Origin: Novipirellula herctigrandis | GTDB lineage: Bacteria; Planctomycetota; Planctomycetia; Pirellulales; Pirellulaceae | Direction: 5' to 3' | Assembly: GCA_007859835.1 (NCBI GenBank) | Contig: SJPJ01000001.1 | Span: 1,869,992-1,929,967, forward strand | Length of the DNA: 59,976 bases | Part shown: positions 46,005-54,451 of the stretch, one piece after another | How the letters are laid out: every line of letters starts with the position of its first letter | How positions within the stretch are numbered: the stretch's first letter is position 1 | Position numbers and translations under genes: made by a program | Notes under the pieces: generated by a model | Told to the model about the DNA's origin: nothing | What the model saw: the letters and a program-made list of their open reading frames with translations, nothing else | Database searches by the model: none

Positions 46005-49000
46005 ATGCTAAAAGCACTCGAACTGGCCGGGTTCAAAAGTTTCGCCGATCGGACCCGCTTCGACTTCCCCGACGGCATCACCGTTGTGGTCGGCCCCAAT
46101 GGTTCTGGCAAATCGAATATCGTCGATGCCATCAAATGGGTGCTCGGCTCGCAAAGCGCTAAGTCGTTGCGTGGCAAGGACATGTCGGATGTCATCTTCA
46201 AAGGCTCGCAAACTCGCGGCCCCGCCAATTCGGCCGAAGCGAGCATCATTTTCGACAACGCCGACGGATCGTTGCCCGTCGATGCCCCCGAAGTCCACGT
46301 CACTCGGCGAGTCTACCGTAGTGGCGAAGCGGAATACCTGATCAATAACGCCCCGGTCCGCCTGAAAGATGTCAGAAGTCTGATCCGTGGAACCGGAATC
46401 GGGATCGACGCCTATAGCCTGATCGAACAGGGCAAAGTCGACCGGATGCTGCAAGCCAACGCCAAGGACCGCCGAGCGATCTTTGAAGAAGCCGCGGGGA
46501 TCAGTCGCTTCAAAGCCAAAAAAATCGAAGCCGAACGCCGACTCGCTCGCGTCCAACAAAACCTCACACGGCTAGGCGACATCGTCGATGAAGTCGCCTC
46601 GCGGTTGCGAAGCTTGCGAAGTCAAGCCAGCAAAGCGGAACGCTATCGCCAAGCCACCGAGCGGCTCAAGGAACTTCGCACCCAAATCGCGTGGACCGAT
46701 TGGGCCGATTTCAGTTTTGAACTCGAAACGACCGAGCAAGATTTGACCGCAGCGGTCAACAAACATGCCGAACTCGAATCGCTTCGCGAACAAATGACCG
46801 AGCAGCGACAAGCTGCCGACATGCAATTACAGAAGATTGCCGACGAAGCCCGGGTGATCGAAGACGCCCGGTCTCACCATTTGCAGCGGATCGCCGAACT
46901 GAGTGGTCGCCGCGAAGCCGACGAAGTCGCCACCGCCGATCTCCGTTCGACCGTCGCCAAATCACTGCGCCGAGTCCGCTTGTTACAAACCCAAGCCGGC
47001 AGCGCCGCGGCGGAACTGCGTAACGCCAACGAACGATTGGCACATTACGAAGTGGAACTTGCCGAAGTCCGCCGCCACAGCAAAGAAGCCGAAGCCGATC
47101 GAGACAAGATCCAAACAGAGGTCGACGAAGTTCGCCGCCGCCGCGATGAGATTCAACAACAACATCTCGCCACCGTCCGCACCGTCGCCGATTTGGAAGC
47201 CGCCCGTCAACGAGCGGAACAACAAATCGCCGAAGTCGGCCGTGTGTTGGCCAATTTAGAAAAACGCATCGCCTCGGCAAAAACCTCGTTAGCCGAAGCC
47301 GATAAAGAGGCTGCCGTTGCAAAGGAACGCGTCGAGACGCTCGATTTAAAAATCGAACAGGCAGCAAAAGAAGCCGAACTTGCCGACGCAAAATTGCAGG
47401 AAAGCAAACGAACCCTCGAACGACGACGCGAAGAAGCGTCCGCTCTCAAAGTCCGCTTGCAGGGCGTCAGCGAACGGCTTAGCGTCCTGCAAGATTTGGA
47501 TCGACGACAAGAAGGCGTTTCCGGCGGCGTCAAAACGATCCTCGATAAACTTCGAAACGGCGACGACCCCATCGCCCACACACCCATGGCCCAATCCCTC
47601 TGCGGAATTGTGGCCGATTGTTTTGAAGTCGATATCCATGTCGCGCCCCTGATCGACGCTGCACTCGGTTCGCGAAGCCAATACTTGATCATCTCTGGCG
47701 GCGAACTGCAAAACGCCATTCTGAGCGGCAAATTGCAAATCAATAGCCGCGTCGGCCTGATCCGTTTGGACGAGTTGCCTCGTCGGCGTCCCGGTGACCG
47801 AATCCGGCTTGATGGTCTAAAAGGGGTCATCGGACGCGGTGACCGGATGATCAAATGCGAACCCAAGTTCGAACCGCTGACACGCCATCTGCTTAGCAGC
47901 ACATGGCTAGTCGATTCGCTCGCCACGGCATTGGGGCTGCGAAAATTGAGCGGAGCCGGTTTGCGTTTTGTCAGTGCGTCGGGCGAACTGCTTGAAACTG
48001 ATGGCAGCGTCGTTGTCGGGCCGGCTAGCACATCGACGGGCCTCGTCAGTCGACGCAGTCAAATCACAGCCGCCGAGCAAGAGATCAAACACTACCAATT
48101 TCAATTACAGGAAGCAGAGAAAGAATCGACCCGATTGGCAGCCCTCGTTGACGATCAAGCAGCCGAACTGGGACGGATCGAGCAAAACCATCGATCGATG
48201 ATCACCGATCGTGCCGCCGCCGTCGCGGAACTAAGACACACCCAAGAACGCCGTCAATCGTTCCAAACCGCTCACGACGAAATCGATGCCGAGATCGTTT
48301 CGACGAATCAACTTCGTGCCACGTCGCAATCCGAATTCGCCACGATGGGAACACGAATCGCCGAAGGCCAACACAAGGTCGAAACACTTGAAATGGAAGC
48401 GGCCGAAGTCGACGAGATGCTCTCGGGCGCTCAATCGGCATTGCAATCCGCCACCAGCGGCGTGATGTCGATCTCGGTCGACGTCGCACGCGCAGAACAA
48501 AAATTCGAAACCTTGTCGACGACGATGCAGCAGCAGAAACGCGACCAAGGCCAACGCGAAGCCGCCGTCGCCGAAGTCCGCGGGCAAGCCGAACAAGGCC
48601 GATCGCGGCTAAGCGATTTGAACCTGCGGATGCTCGAAGCGACTAGCCGATTGGCAACGCTGCAATGGGAATCCGACACAAACACTCGCGAATTGGCCCG
48701 CTTGGCCGAAGCCGCATCTACCGTACGTGCTGAAAATCGCCAAATTGTCAAAGCCAGTGAAGAGGCGATCAAGCAAACCAGCAAAGCCAGTGAGGCGGTG
48801 CACGCAATCACCGCGAAACGCGATAGCTCGAAACTGCGCCGCGACACATTAGCGGATCGATTGCTCGAAGATTACCAAATCGATTTGCGAGGCAGCGAGC
48901 CACCCGAAGACTTACAAGAACCCGAAAACCGCCAAGCGGTCGAAGACGAAATCGCAGGATTGCGGGCCCAATTGCAAAAGACGACGTCGGTGAACATGGA

Positions 49001-49616
49001 AGCTCTCGAAGAGCTCGAAGGTTTACAGGGTCGCTATGACGAGCTTCACGGCCAATACCAAGATTTGACGGCGGCGAAGGATTCGCTGCAACGGATCATT
49101 GGTCGCATCAATGCCGATTCACGTCGTTTGTTCCTAGATACACTCGAAGCGATCCGCCAAAACTTCCAAAAGCTGTATCGCAAATCATTCGGTGGCGGAC
49201 ATGCCGATTTGATTTTGGAAGAAAACGAAGACCCGCTCGAAGCAGGCGTCGAAATTGTCGCAACGCCACCCGGGAAACCCAGTTTCAGTAACTCGTTATT
49301 ATCCGGTGGTGAGAAGGCGTTAACCGCGGTGGCGTTACTGATGTCGATTTTCCAATATCGGCCCAGTCCGTTTTGTGTGTTAGACGAAGTCGACGCCCCG
49401 TTTGACGAAGCGAACATTGGACGTTTCGTGACCGTGTTGAGCGAGTTCTTAGATCATTCCAAGTTCGTTGTCGTCACGCACAGTAAGAAAACGATGACCG
49501 CCGCCACGACCTTGTACGGTGTCACGATGCAAGAGTCAGGCGTCAGCAAGCAAGTCTCAATCCGCTTCGAAGACGTCAGCGAAGACGGAGAAATCAACGA
49601 AGGCGAAGCCGCCTAA
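46005..49616 (+). CDS. smc: Chromosome segregation protein SMC
   Basis: ABC-type ATPase that compacts and helps separate the chromosome. The start MLKALELAGFKSFADRTRF is the classical SMC N-terminus, so ATG 46005 is chosen over the open frame from 45801. Walker A is GPNGSGKS (residues ~32-39); two long coiled coils flank a hinge (~520-650, with IVADCFEVDIHVAPLIDAALGSRSQYLI). The C-terminal lobe has the signature LLSGGEKALTAVALL (~1098) and Walker B PFCVLDEVDAPFDE. Its 1203 residues are typical. The ScpA/ScpB partners are not in this window. A RAYT-type repeat begins directly at the stop codon. Confidence 0.96.
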   Translation: MLKALELAGFKSFADRTRFDFPDGITVVVGPNGSGKSNIVDAIKWVLGSQSAKSLRGKDMSDVIFKGSQTRGPANSAEASIIFDNADGSLPVDAPEVHVTRRVYRSGEAEYLINNAPVRLKDVRSLIRGTGIGIDAYSLIEQGKVDRMLQANAKDRRAIFEEAAGISRFKAKKIEAERRLARVQQNLTRLGDIVDEVASRLRSLRSQASKAERYRQATERLKELRTQIAWTDWADFSFELETTEQDLTAAVNKHAELESLREQMTEQRQAADMQLQKIADEARVIEDARSHHLQRIAELSGRREADEVATADLRSTVAKSLRRVRLLQTQAGSAAAELRNANERLAHYEVELAEVRRHSKEAEADRDKIQTEVDEVRRRRDEIQQQHLATVRTVADLEAARQRAEQQIAEVGRVLANLEKRIASAKTSLAEADKEAAVAKERVETLDLKIEQAAKEAELADAKLQESKRTLERRREEASALKVRLQGVSERLSVLQDLDRRQEGVSGGVKTILDKLRNGDDPIAHTPMAQSLCGIVADCFEVDIHVAPLIDAALGSRSQYLIISGGELQNAILSGKLQINSRVGLIRLDELPRRRPGDRIRLDGLKGVIGRGDRMIKCEPKFEPLTRHLLSSTWLVDSLATALGLRKLSGAGLRFVSASGELLETDGSVVVGPASTSTGLVSRRSQITAAEQEIKHYQFQLQEAEKESTRLAALVDDQAAELGRIEQNHRSMITDRAAAVAELRHTQERRQSFQTAHDEIDAEIVSTNQLRATSQSEFATMGTRIAEGQHKVETLEMEAAEVDEMLSGAQSALQSATSGVMSISVDVARAEQKFETLSTTMQQQKRDQGQREAAVAEVRGQAEQGRSRLSDLNLRMLEATSRLATLQWESDTNTRELARLAEAASTVRAENRQIVKASEEAIKQTSKASEAVHAITAKRDSSKLRRDTLADRLLEDYQIDLRGSEPPEDLQEPENRQAVEDEIAGLRAQLQKTTSVNMEALEELEGLQGRYDELHGQYQDLTAAKDSLQRIIGRINADSRRLFLDTLEAIRQNFQKLYRKSFGGGHADLILEENEDPLEAGVEIVATPPGKPSFSNSLLSGGEKALTAVALLMSIFQYRPSPFCVLDEVDAPFDEANIGRFVTVLSEFLDHSKFVVVTHSKKTMTAATTLYGVTMQESGVSKQVSIRFEDVSEDGEINEGEAA

Positions 49617-49768
49617 TGTTGGTGTCCAGGCTTCAGCCGCCCGTGCATTAAAAAAATCGCCTAAAGGCTACACACCAGCGCAAGCCGCCCAAGAGCAACG
49701 TTGGTGTCCAGGCTTCAGCCGCCCGTGCATTGAACAAATCGCCTAAAGCCTACACACCAGCGCTAGCA
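49617..49768. repeat. Intergenic palindromic repeat (RAYT-type family), site 4, upstream of the RAYT gene
   Basis: Two full units in tandem: GGTGTCCAGGCTTCAGCCGC ... CGCCTAAAGGCTACACACCA, then the same pair again. Both lie between smc and the RAYT gene. Confidence 0.85.
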
Positions 49769-49829
49769 TCCACTCTACCGCCGCCATAAACTGAAATACA
49801 TCGAATTCGCGATCTTCGAAGCAGAGTCC

Positions 49830-49835
49830 AGGAGG
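49830..49835 (+). promoter_or_regulatory. Strong Shine-Dalgarno site for the RAYT gene
   Basis: AGGAGG, 6 nt before GTG 49842. It is unusually good for this window and fixes the start. Confidence 0.8.
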
Positions 49836-49841
49836 CGTACA

Positions 49842-50471
49842 GTGCCGCGAGACCCCTCCCGAATGTACCGTTGGCGGAAAGTCGCGCCACAAGATCGAGT
49901 CGCGATTCTGGACGAGCGTCGCCAGCGAAATCATCCCTGCCACTCGCCCGCCCACATTGAAAGTGAAGCGACTCGTTACTACATGATCACGGCAGCCTGT
50001 TTTGAACACCGCAGTGTCATCGGTTTTTCAAACGAACGAATGGCTGACTTTTCGCTAAGGCTCTGCAGTCTACTCGGTGAAACCTGTAACGCCCTCTTCG
50101 CATGGGTCGTTTTACCGAATCACTACCATGCATTGGTAGACGACAGTTCCATCACGGGAACACTAAAAGAACTCGGCCAACTACACGGGCGCACGTCGTT
50201 TCAGTGGAATGGTGAAGAATCGTGCCGAGGGCGCCAAGTATGGTGCAATGCGGCAGAAACGGCCATGAAATCGGAAGGCCATTATTTTGCATCGCTCAAC
50301 TACGTGCTCAACAACCCCGTTCACCATCACTACAGTGAAAAGTGGGCGGATTGGCCCTTCAGTAACGCGGCTGAGTATTTGCAGTTGGTTGGTCGCGAGC
50401 GGGCATTAGAGTATTGGCGAGAGTATCCGTTATACGATTACGGAAAGAGCTGGGACCCGCCAGAGCTGTGA
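49842..50471 (+). CDS. REP-associated tyrosine transposase (RAYT, Y1_Tnp/IS200-like)
   Basis: 209-residue single-stranded DNA nuclease of the Y1 HUH family. The metal-binding HUH motif is HYH in WVVLPNHYHALVDD, and the catalytic Tyr is probably in FASLNYVLNNPVHH, matching the RAYT Y..NP segment. The closing WADWPFSNAAEYL fits the family W.SS-type box. RAYTs cut at palindromic repeats and are thought to have spread REP sequences; here members of one repeat family flank the gene on both sides (49617-49768, 50476-50582). It has no terminal inverted repeats and appears immobile. GTG start with AGGAGG at 49830-49835. Confidence 0.88.
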   Translation: MPRDPSRMYRWRKVAPQDRVAILDERRQRNHPCHSPAHIESEATRYYMITAACFEHRSVIGFSNERMADFSLRLCSLLGETCNALFAWVVLPNHYHALVDDSSITGTLKELGQLHGRTSFQWNGEESCRGRQVWCNAAETAMKSEGHYFASLNYVLNNPVHHHYSEKWADWPFSNAAEYLQLVGRERALEYWREYPLYDYGKSWDPPEL

Positions 50472-50475
50472 CAGG

Positions 50476-50582
50476 ACAAGAGCAACGTTGGTGTCCAAGC
50501 TTTAGCCGCTCAAGAGCAATCCGACCAAGGTCAACCAAATCGCCTAAAGGCTACACACCAGCGCTAGTGTCCAGGCTTTGCA
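50476..50582. repeat. Intergenic palindromic repeat (RAYT-type family), site 5, downstream of the RAYT gene
   Basis: GTTGGTGTCCAAGCTTTAGC and, after about 35 bp, CGCCTAAAGGCTACACACCA, then a partial unit ending near 50582. Confidence 0.85.
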
Positions 50583-50663
50583 GAACGTCCTGCCTAAGTC
50601 GGACGCTCTCTAACGCACTACGGTTAATGGGATAACGTGGACATCGTCATGGAAAGCGTTGCC

Positions 50664-51983
50664 TTAGGCAGTCATTCCACACACAAAGATTTGGTTTCGA
50701 TTGTCAATCGTGCGAACGTAGGCAATTTGAAGTCCGTTGGGCGAAAACACGCATGCTTCGGGACGTGGCGCTGTGTCGGAGTCGGCTTTCTTCGTTAGCC
50801 GTGTTGTTTGTCCAGTCAATGCGTCGGTGACGCAGACACTGGCGTCCATCACGTGCGCGATCGATCGACCATCGGGACTCCATGTAAACGACGATGCGAT
50901 GCCGTATGGGTTCTCACTTAATTGCATCGGCGCACTTTTGTTTGCGGCGTCGCCGTTTGGCGAAACCGTCCAGAGCTGGACAACCCCTGCATCGTCTTTC
51001 ATCAGAAACGCAATGGATGATCCGTCAGGACAACTGCGCATCCAATGCCGTGGTCCTTGGATTCCCGGATACATGCGGTCGGCCGTATAAGTCAATCGCC
51101 GCTGGACAACTCCTTGCGGCGGTGCGGGCCGACACGTGGGCGTTCCTTCGATCGGTCCCTCACCGGGGCAAGTCAAATCATCGGGTAGATCAACAAGAAA
51201 GACTTCGCTGATCGAACGACCATCCTCGGCAACCACTTGCCCTAAGAATGCAATCGCACGCCTAGGCAGATTGCCGTTACTGTTTGTGCCTACCCATCCC
51301 TCTTCGAACGCTTTGCTGATCTGATCCGAGCCAGGCGCCGGGTGATTGACGGTTCGAGTGACAAGGACTGAAAAATGGGATCCATCATGATTTCGCGGAT
51401 GAGTGCGATCCACTGTGATTGAACCTGTCTTGTTTGGCCAATCGGGAACACTGACACCAATGTTACGTTGATTCCTTTCATGAGGAATCGCATTCGCCCC
51501 ATCGGCATCGAGAGCCGCCAGGACCTGATCTTCGTAGGTGAACGAAACCCATTTCCCATCGGGCGAAAAGGTATGCACGTGAGAACCACCGCGGAGGGCG
51601 CCGGCCGTAAACGGAGGAATCAAGTTGCGGGCTTCTAGGTTAGTGGCTTTGTTGACCGTATTGGGTTGATCGGTTTGCACGATGACACCGCGGCGGTTCC
51701 AAGCGTTGTAGATCCAATCGGCCGTTGGGTTTTCGGGGCCGTGGATGAAGACGACCTGCGGTTTGGTGGGACATGCGGTGACGACGCCGACGCAGGCACC
51801 ATCTTGGGAGCGAAAGACCACTTGCACTTCGCCCGTTTTCACGTGGACTCGTTCGATTCGATCGCCATCAAAGACCGATCCCGACCGATCACTGCGGACG
51901 TCATAATAGATCCATTGTCCGTCATGCGACCAAACGTTCGCATTGGAAAGGATCACGTTGGATGGGCTTGATGTCAGTTGCAT
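50664..51983 (-). CDS. YidR-like DUF3748 protein (TolB-type beta-propeller)
   Basis: Resembles E. coli YidR (DUF3748) along its length: QLTSSPSNVILSNANVWSHDGQWIYYDVRSD, QVVFIHGPENP and YNAWNRRGVIV. The repeated WSPDGRSIAHV and FSPDGKWVSF units are blades of a TolB/WD40-like beta-propeller, so binding rather than catalysis is probable; its true role is unknown. 439 residues from ATG 51983; TTG 52004 is possible. No signal peptide. The upstream gene on the same strand (VOC protein, 54 bp away) may form an operon with it. Confidence 0.83.
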   Translation of the reverse strand: MQLTSSPSNVILSNANVWSHDGQWIYYDVRSDRSGSVFDGDRIERVHVKTGEVQVVFRSQDGACVGVVTACPTKPQVVFIHGPENPTADWIYNAWNRRGVIVQTDQPNTVNKATNLEARNLIPPFTAGALRGGSHVHTFSPDGKWVSFTYEDQVLAALDADGANAIPHERNQRNIGVSVPDWPNKTGSITVDRTHPRNHDGSHFSVLVTRTVNHPAPGSDQISKAFEEGWVGTNSNGNLPRRAIAFLGQVVAEDGRSISEVFLVDLPDDLTCPGEGPIEGTPTCRPAPPQGVVQRRLTYTADRMYPGIQGPRHWMRSCPDGSSIAFLMKDDAGVVQLWTVSPNGDAANKSAPMQLSENPYGIASSFTWSPDGRSIAHVMDASVCVTDALTGQTTRLTKKADSDTAPRPEACVFSPNGLQIAYVRTIDNRNQIFVCGMTA

Positions 51984-52037
51984 TTGATTCCTGTTTGGCC
52001 TCAACGTGCTACGGGTGTGACGACCCGTTCCCGATTA

Positions 52038-52406
52038 TCACGCCTTTGGTGCTTCTCGATCGGACCAAACGGCCAACTCATTGCCGCTTGGGTCGACGAA
52101 CTGAAATCGTCGCCCTCCTGGGAACGAGATGATTGGTTTCACGATCACGCCACCATGTTTCTCGACTTTGGCCAATGTCTCTTCCAGCGTTTCACTGTAG
52201 AAGACAACCAGTACCGAACCGGTTGCGGTGGAGGCAACGAGTTCGCTTCGATAGAAACCTACCTCGATCCCTTGATCGGAGACCGCGGCGTAGTCGGGAC
52301 CATAATCGATAAATTCCCATCCGAATGCGACGGAGAAAAACTGCTTCGTCGCCTCCATGTCTTTCGCAGGGAATTCAACATAGTTGATCTTTTCGTGTTG
52401 GTTCAT
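52038..52406 (-). CDS. VOC family protein (glyoxalase/bleomycin-resistance fold)
   Basis: 122-residue metal-dependent-type beta-alpha-beta-beta-beta fold. Start MNQHEKINYVEFPAKDMEATKQFFSVAFGWEF is the standard VOC opening; the C-terminus GGRRFQFVDPSGNELAVWS is the closing segment. Substrate unknown; many such proteins are uncharacterised. ATG 52406 is chosen over the longer frame to 52532, which runs into the repeats. It lies just upstream of the YidR-like gene. Confidence 0.88.
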   Translation of the reverse strand: MNQHEKINYVEFPAKDMEATKQFFSVAFGWEFIDYGPDYAAVSDQGIEVGFYRSELVASTATGSVLVVFYSETLEETLAKVEKHGGVIVKPIISFPGGRRFQFVDPSGNELAVWSDREAPKA

Positions 52407-52493
52407 TTGGGTTCTCGCGAGCGTATCCAAGTAGAGCAAAAGCTGGCCCAAGGATACACGTTGGGGCAAAGAAAGAAGAGGGTTCGTGATTAA

Positions 52494-52632
52494 GCGCTGG
52501 TGTGCAGGCTTTAGCCGCCTGGGTATTGGCAAAAGACCGACGCCTGCGATCGCCTAAAGGCTAGACACCAGCGCTGGTGTGCAGGCTTTAGCCGCCTGGA
52601 TATTGGAAAGTCCGACGCCTGCGATCGCCTAA
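52494..52632. repeat. Intergenic palindromic repeat (RAYT-type family), site 6, cut by the IS1380 insertion
   Basis: GCGCTGGTGTGCAGGCTTTA ... GATCGCCTAAAGGCTAGACACC, then a second unit that stops at GCGATCGCCTAA where the IS begins. The missing part continues at 54366. Confidence 0.9.
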
Positions 52633-54365
52633 CCCGAACATTGCATCCGCGGATTCAGCTTGCCCACTAGCGCGAAAGCCTTAGTCCTGATAGTCATTGG
52701 AGTTACCACACCTCAATTTCCACAGGCCCAAGGCTTTCTGCAATGACAGATCGTAAACGAAAACGTCCTGCTCTGAAACGCCTACGTCGGCAAGCTGTTG
52801 ATGCTGACTTCGACGGTGGAACGCTCACCTCCGATGGCGGCTTGGTGCTCCTTCGCGAAGTTGATCGGCGGCTCGATCTGATCCGAAGGGTCGATCAAGC
52901 CATCCCCGATCCGCGTGATCCGATCTACACCGCGCATCAGCAAGACGAGATCCTCATCAGCCGAATCTTCGGCATCGCCGCCGGTTACCAAGACGCCAAC
53001 GATCACGACGCCTTGCGGCACGATCCCGCTTTTCAAGTGGCTGCCGGAAGGACGCCAGCAGAAAACGATTACAGCGAAGGCGCCTATCCGCTTGCCAGTC
53101 CCTCGACGCACTGCCGGTTTGAAAACCGAATCGACTCCAAGGCCATCTTCAAGCTTCACGAAGTCCTCGTCGATACCTTCCTGGATAGCTTCGACGAGCC
53201 GCCTGAAGAAATCATCCTGGACTACGACGCGACCGATGACACCGTCCATGGCAACCAAGAGCGTCGGTTCTTCAACGGTTACTACGACAGCTACTGCTTC
53301 CTTCCGCTTTACGTTTTCTGCGGCGATCAGATTTTGGTTTCGTATCTGCGGCCCAGTAGTGTCGGAGCGGCTCATCATGCTCGGCCGGTTACCAAGTTAC
53401 TGGTCCAGAAGATTCGTTCGCGTTGGCCTGACGTGAAGATCATCCTTCGCGGCGACGGCGGCTATGCAGACGAACCGCTGATGCGATGGTGCGACAAGAA
53501 CGATGTCGGCTACATCTTCGGCTTACCCAAAAACAAGGTTTTGGTGCGGGAAATCGCTTGCGAAATGACTCGGGCGAGGATTCAGCAATCGTATCTCGGT
53601 GGCAAGCGAGCGTGCTTCAAATGGTTTCGCTATCGAACGTCCAGGACTTGGGATCGTCATCGCTGGGTTGTCGGCAAGGCACAGTACACCGGCAAGGGAG
53701 CCAACCCGCGTTTCGTGGTCACCAACCTGCCCAGCGACGCGGGCATTGTTGATACGACAAGGCACCGGCCGATGGTCGACGGCAAGCGACAACCTTGGGA
53801 AGTCAAGGAAGCCGGGACACAGTGTAGCGTCGCTTGGAATCCGGAAGACTTCTATCGCACGATGTACTGCATGCGTGGTGAGATGGAGAACCGGATCAAG
53901 GAACAGCAGTTGTGTCTGTTCGCCGACCGAACCAGTTGCACGCGATTCATGGCGAATCAATTTCGACTGATGCTCTCATCGCTGGCCTATGTGTTGGTTG
54001 ATGGCCTGAGGCGACTGGCACTTTCGGGCACCGAGCATTCACGCCTGCGTGTGGACAGCATTCGCCTGCGACTGTTGAAGATTGCCGCTCGGGTCCAAGT
54101 GACTTCTCGCCGGGTGGTGTTTCATCTTTGCAGCCATTGTCCATCGGCGGCGCTATGGGACGACGTGATGCTGCGACTTTGCCGTAGCGATTAGCCTTGC
54201 CCATCGCCAGAGATAATTCGCAACCCGCGAGCCGATGGTCAACGTGGGGGAAGGGGGAACTCCGCGCCGCCAACAAAAAAGACGATCAAATCGATGCTCC
54301 AAAGTGGCCCATGCCATCCCAGCTAAACTCAAAAGCGTCTACCACAGGCGGATGCAATGTTCGGG
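52633..54365 (+). mobile_element. Complete IS1380-type insertion sequence, 1733 bp
   Basis: Bounded by perfect 18-bp terminal inverted repeats: CCCGAACATTGCATCCGC at 52633-52650 and its reverse complement at 54348-54365. A 4-bp target duplication CTAA flanks it (52629-52632 and 54366-54369), the size usual for IS1380. One transposase gene fills it. Removal of the element plus one CTAA rejoins GCGATCGCCTAA with AGGCTAGACACC, the intact repeat seen elsewhere. Confidence 0.93.
52743..54194 (+). CDS. IS1380 family transposase
   Basis: DDE transposase of 483 residues. Family features are DADFDGGTLTSDGGLVLLREVD near the start, the first catalytic Asp in ILDYDATDDTVHGNQ, a second in ILRGDGGYAD and a C-terminal Glu region around RTMYCMRGEMENRIKEQQL, the E(N)RIKE-type motif of IS1380/IS4-like enzymes. 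Start ATG 52743 lies inside the element. The frame is intact from left to right end, so the copy may be active. A reverse shadow frame (52782-53378) is not a gene. Confidence 0.94.
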   Translation: MTDRKRKRPALKRLRRQAVDADFDGGTLTSDGGLVLLREVDRRLDLIRRVDQAIPDPRDPIYTAHQQDEILISRIFGIAAGYQDANDHDALRHDPAFQVAAGRTPAENDYSEGAYPLASPSTHCRFENRIDSKAIFKLHEVLVDTFLDSFDEPPEEIILDYDATDDTVHGNQERRFFNGYYDSYCFLPLYVFCGDQILVSYLRPSSVGAAHHARPVTKLLVQKIRSRWPDVKIILRGDGGYADEPLMRWCDKNDVGYIFGLPKNKVLVREIACEMTRARIQQSYLGGKRACFKWFRYRTSRTWDRHRWVVGKAQYTGKGANPRFVVTNLPSDAGIVDTTRHRPMVDGKRQPWEVKEAGTQCSVAWNPEDFYRTMYCMRGEMENRIKEQQLCLFADRTSCTRFMANQFRLMLSSLAYVLVDGLRRLALSGTEHSRLRVDSIRLRLLKIAARVQVTSRRVVFHLCSHCPSAALWDDVMLRLCRSD

Positions 54366-54420
54366 CTAAAGGCTAGACACCAGCGTTGGGGTGCAGGCTT
54401 AAGCCGCTTCGTCTATTGAA
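54366..54420. repeat. Intergenic palindromic repeat (RAYT-type family), site 7, right part of the interrupted copy
   Basis: Starts at the target duplication CTAA and reads CTAAAGGCTAGACACCAGCG, then GGGTGCAGGCTTAAGCCG. It continues the copy that ends at 52632. Confidence 0.9.
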
Positions 54421-54451
54421 AAAAACCAACGACTGAAAACGGACTACGAAC

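Noticed and set aside
46756-47391. Long reverse frames opposite smc
   Set aside because: Arg/Leu-rich antisense frames caused by codon bias of the coiled coil; no independent features.
52782-53378. Reverse 198-residue frame opposite the IS1380 transposase
   Set aside because: Antisense shadow; the forward frame has all transposase motifs and lies within the element's ends.
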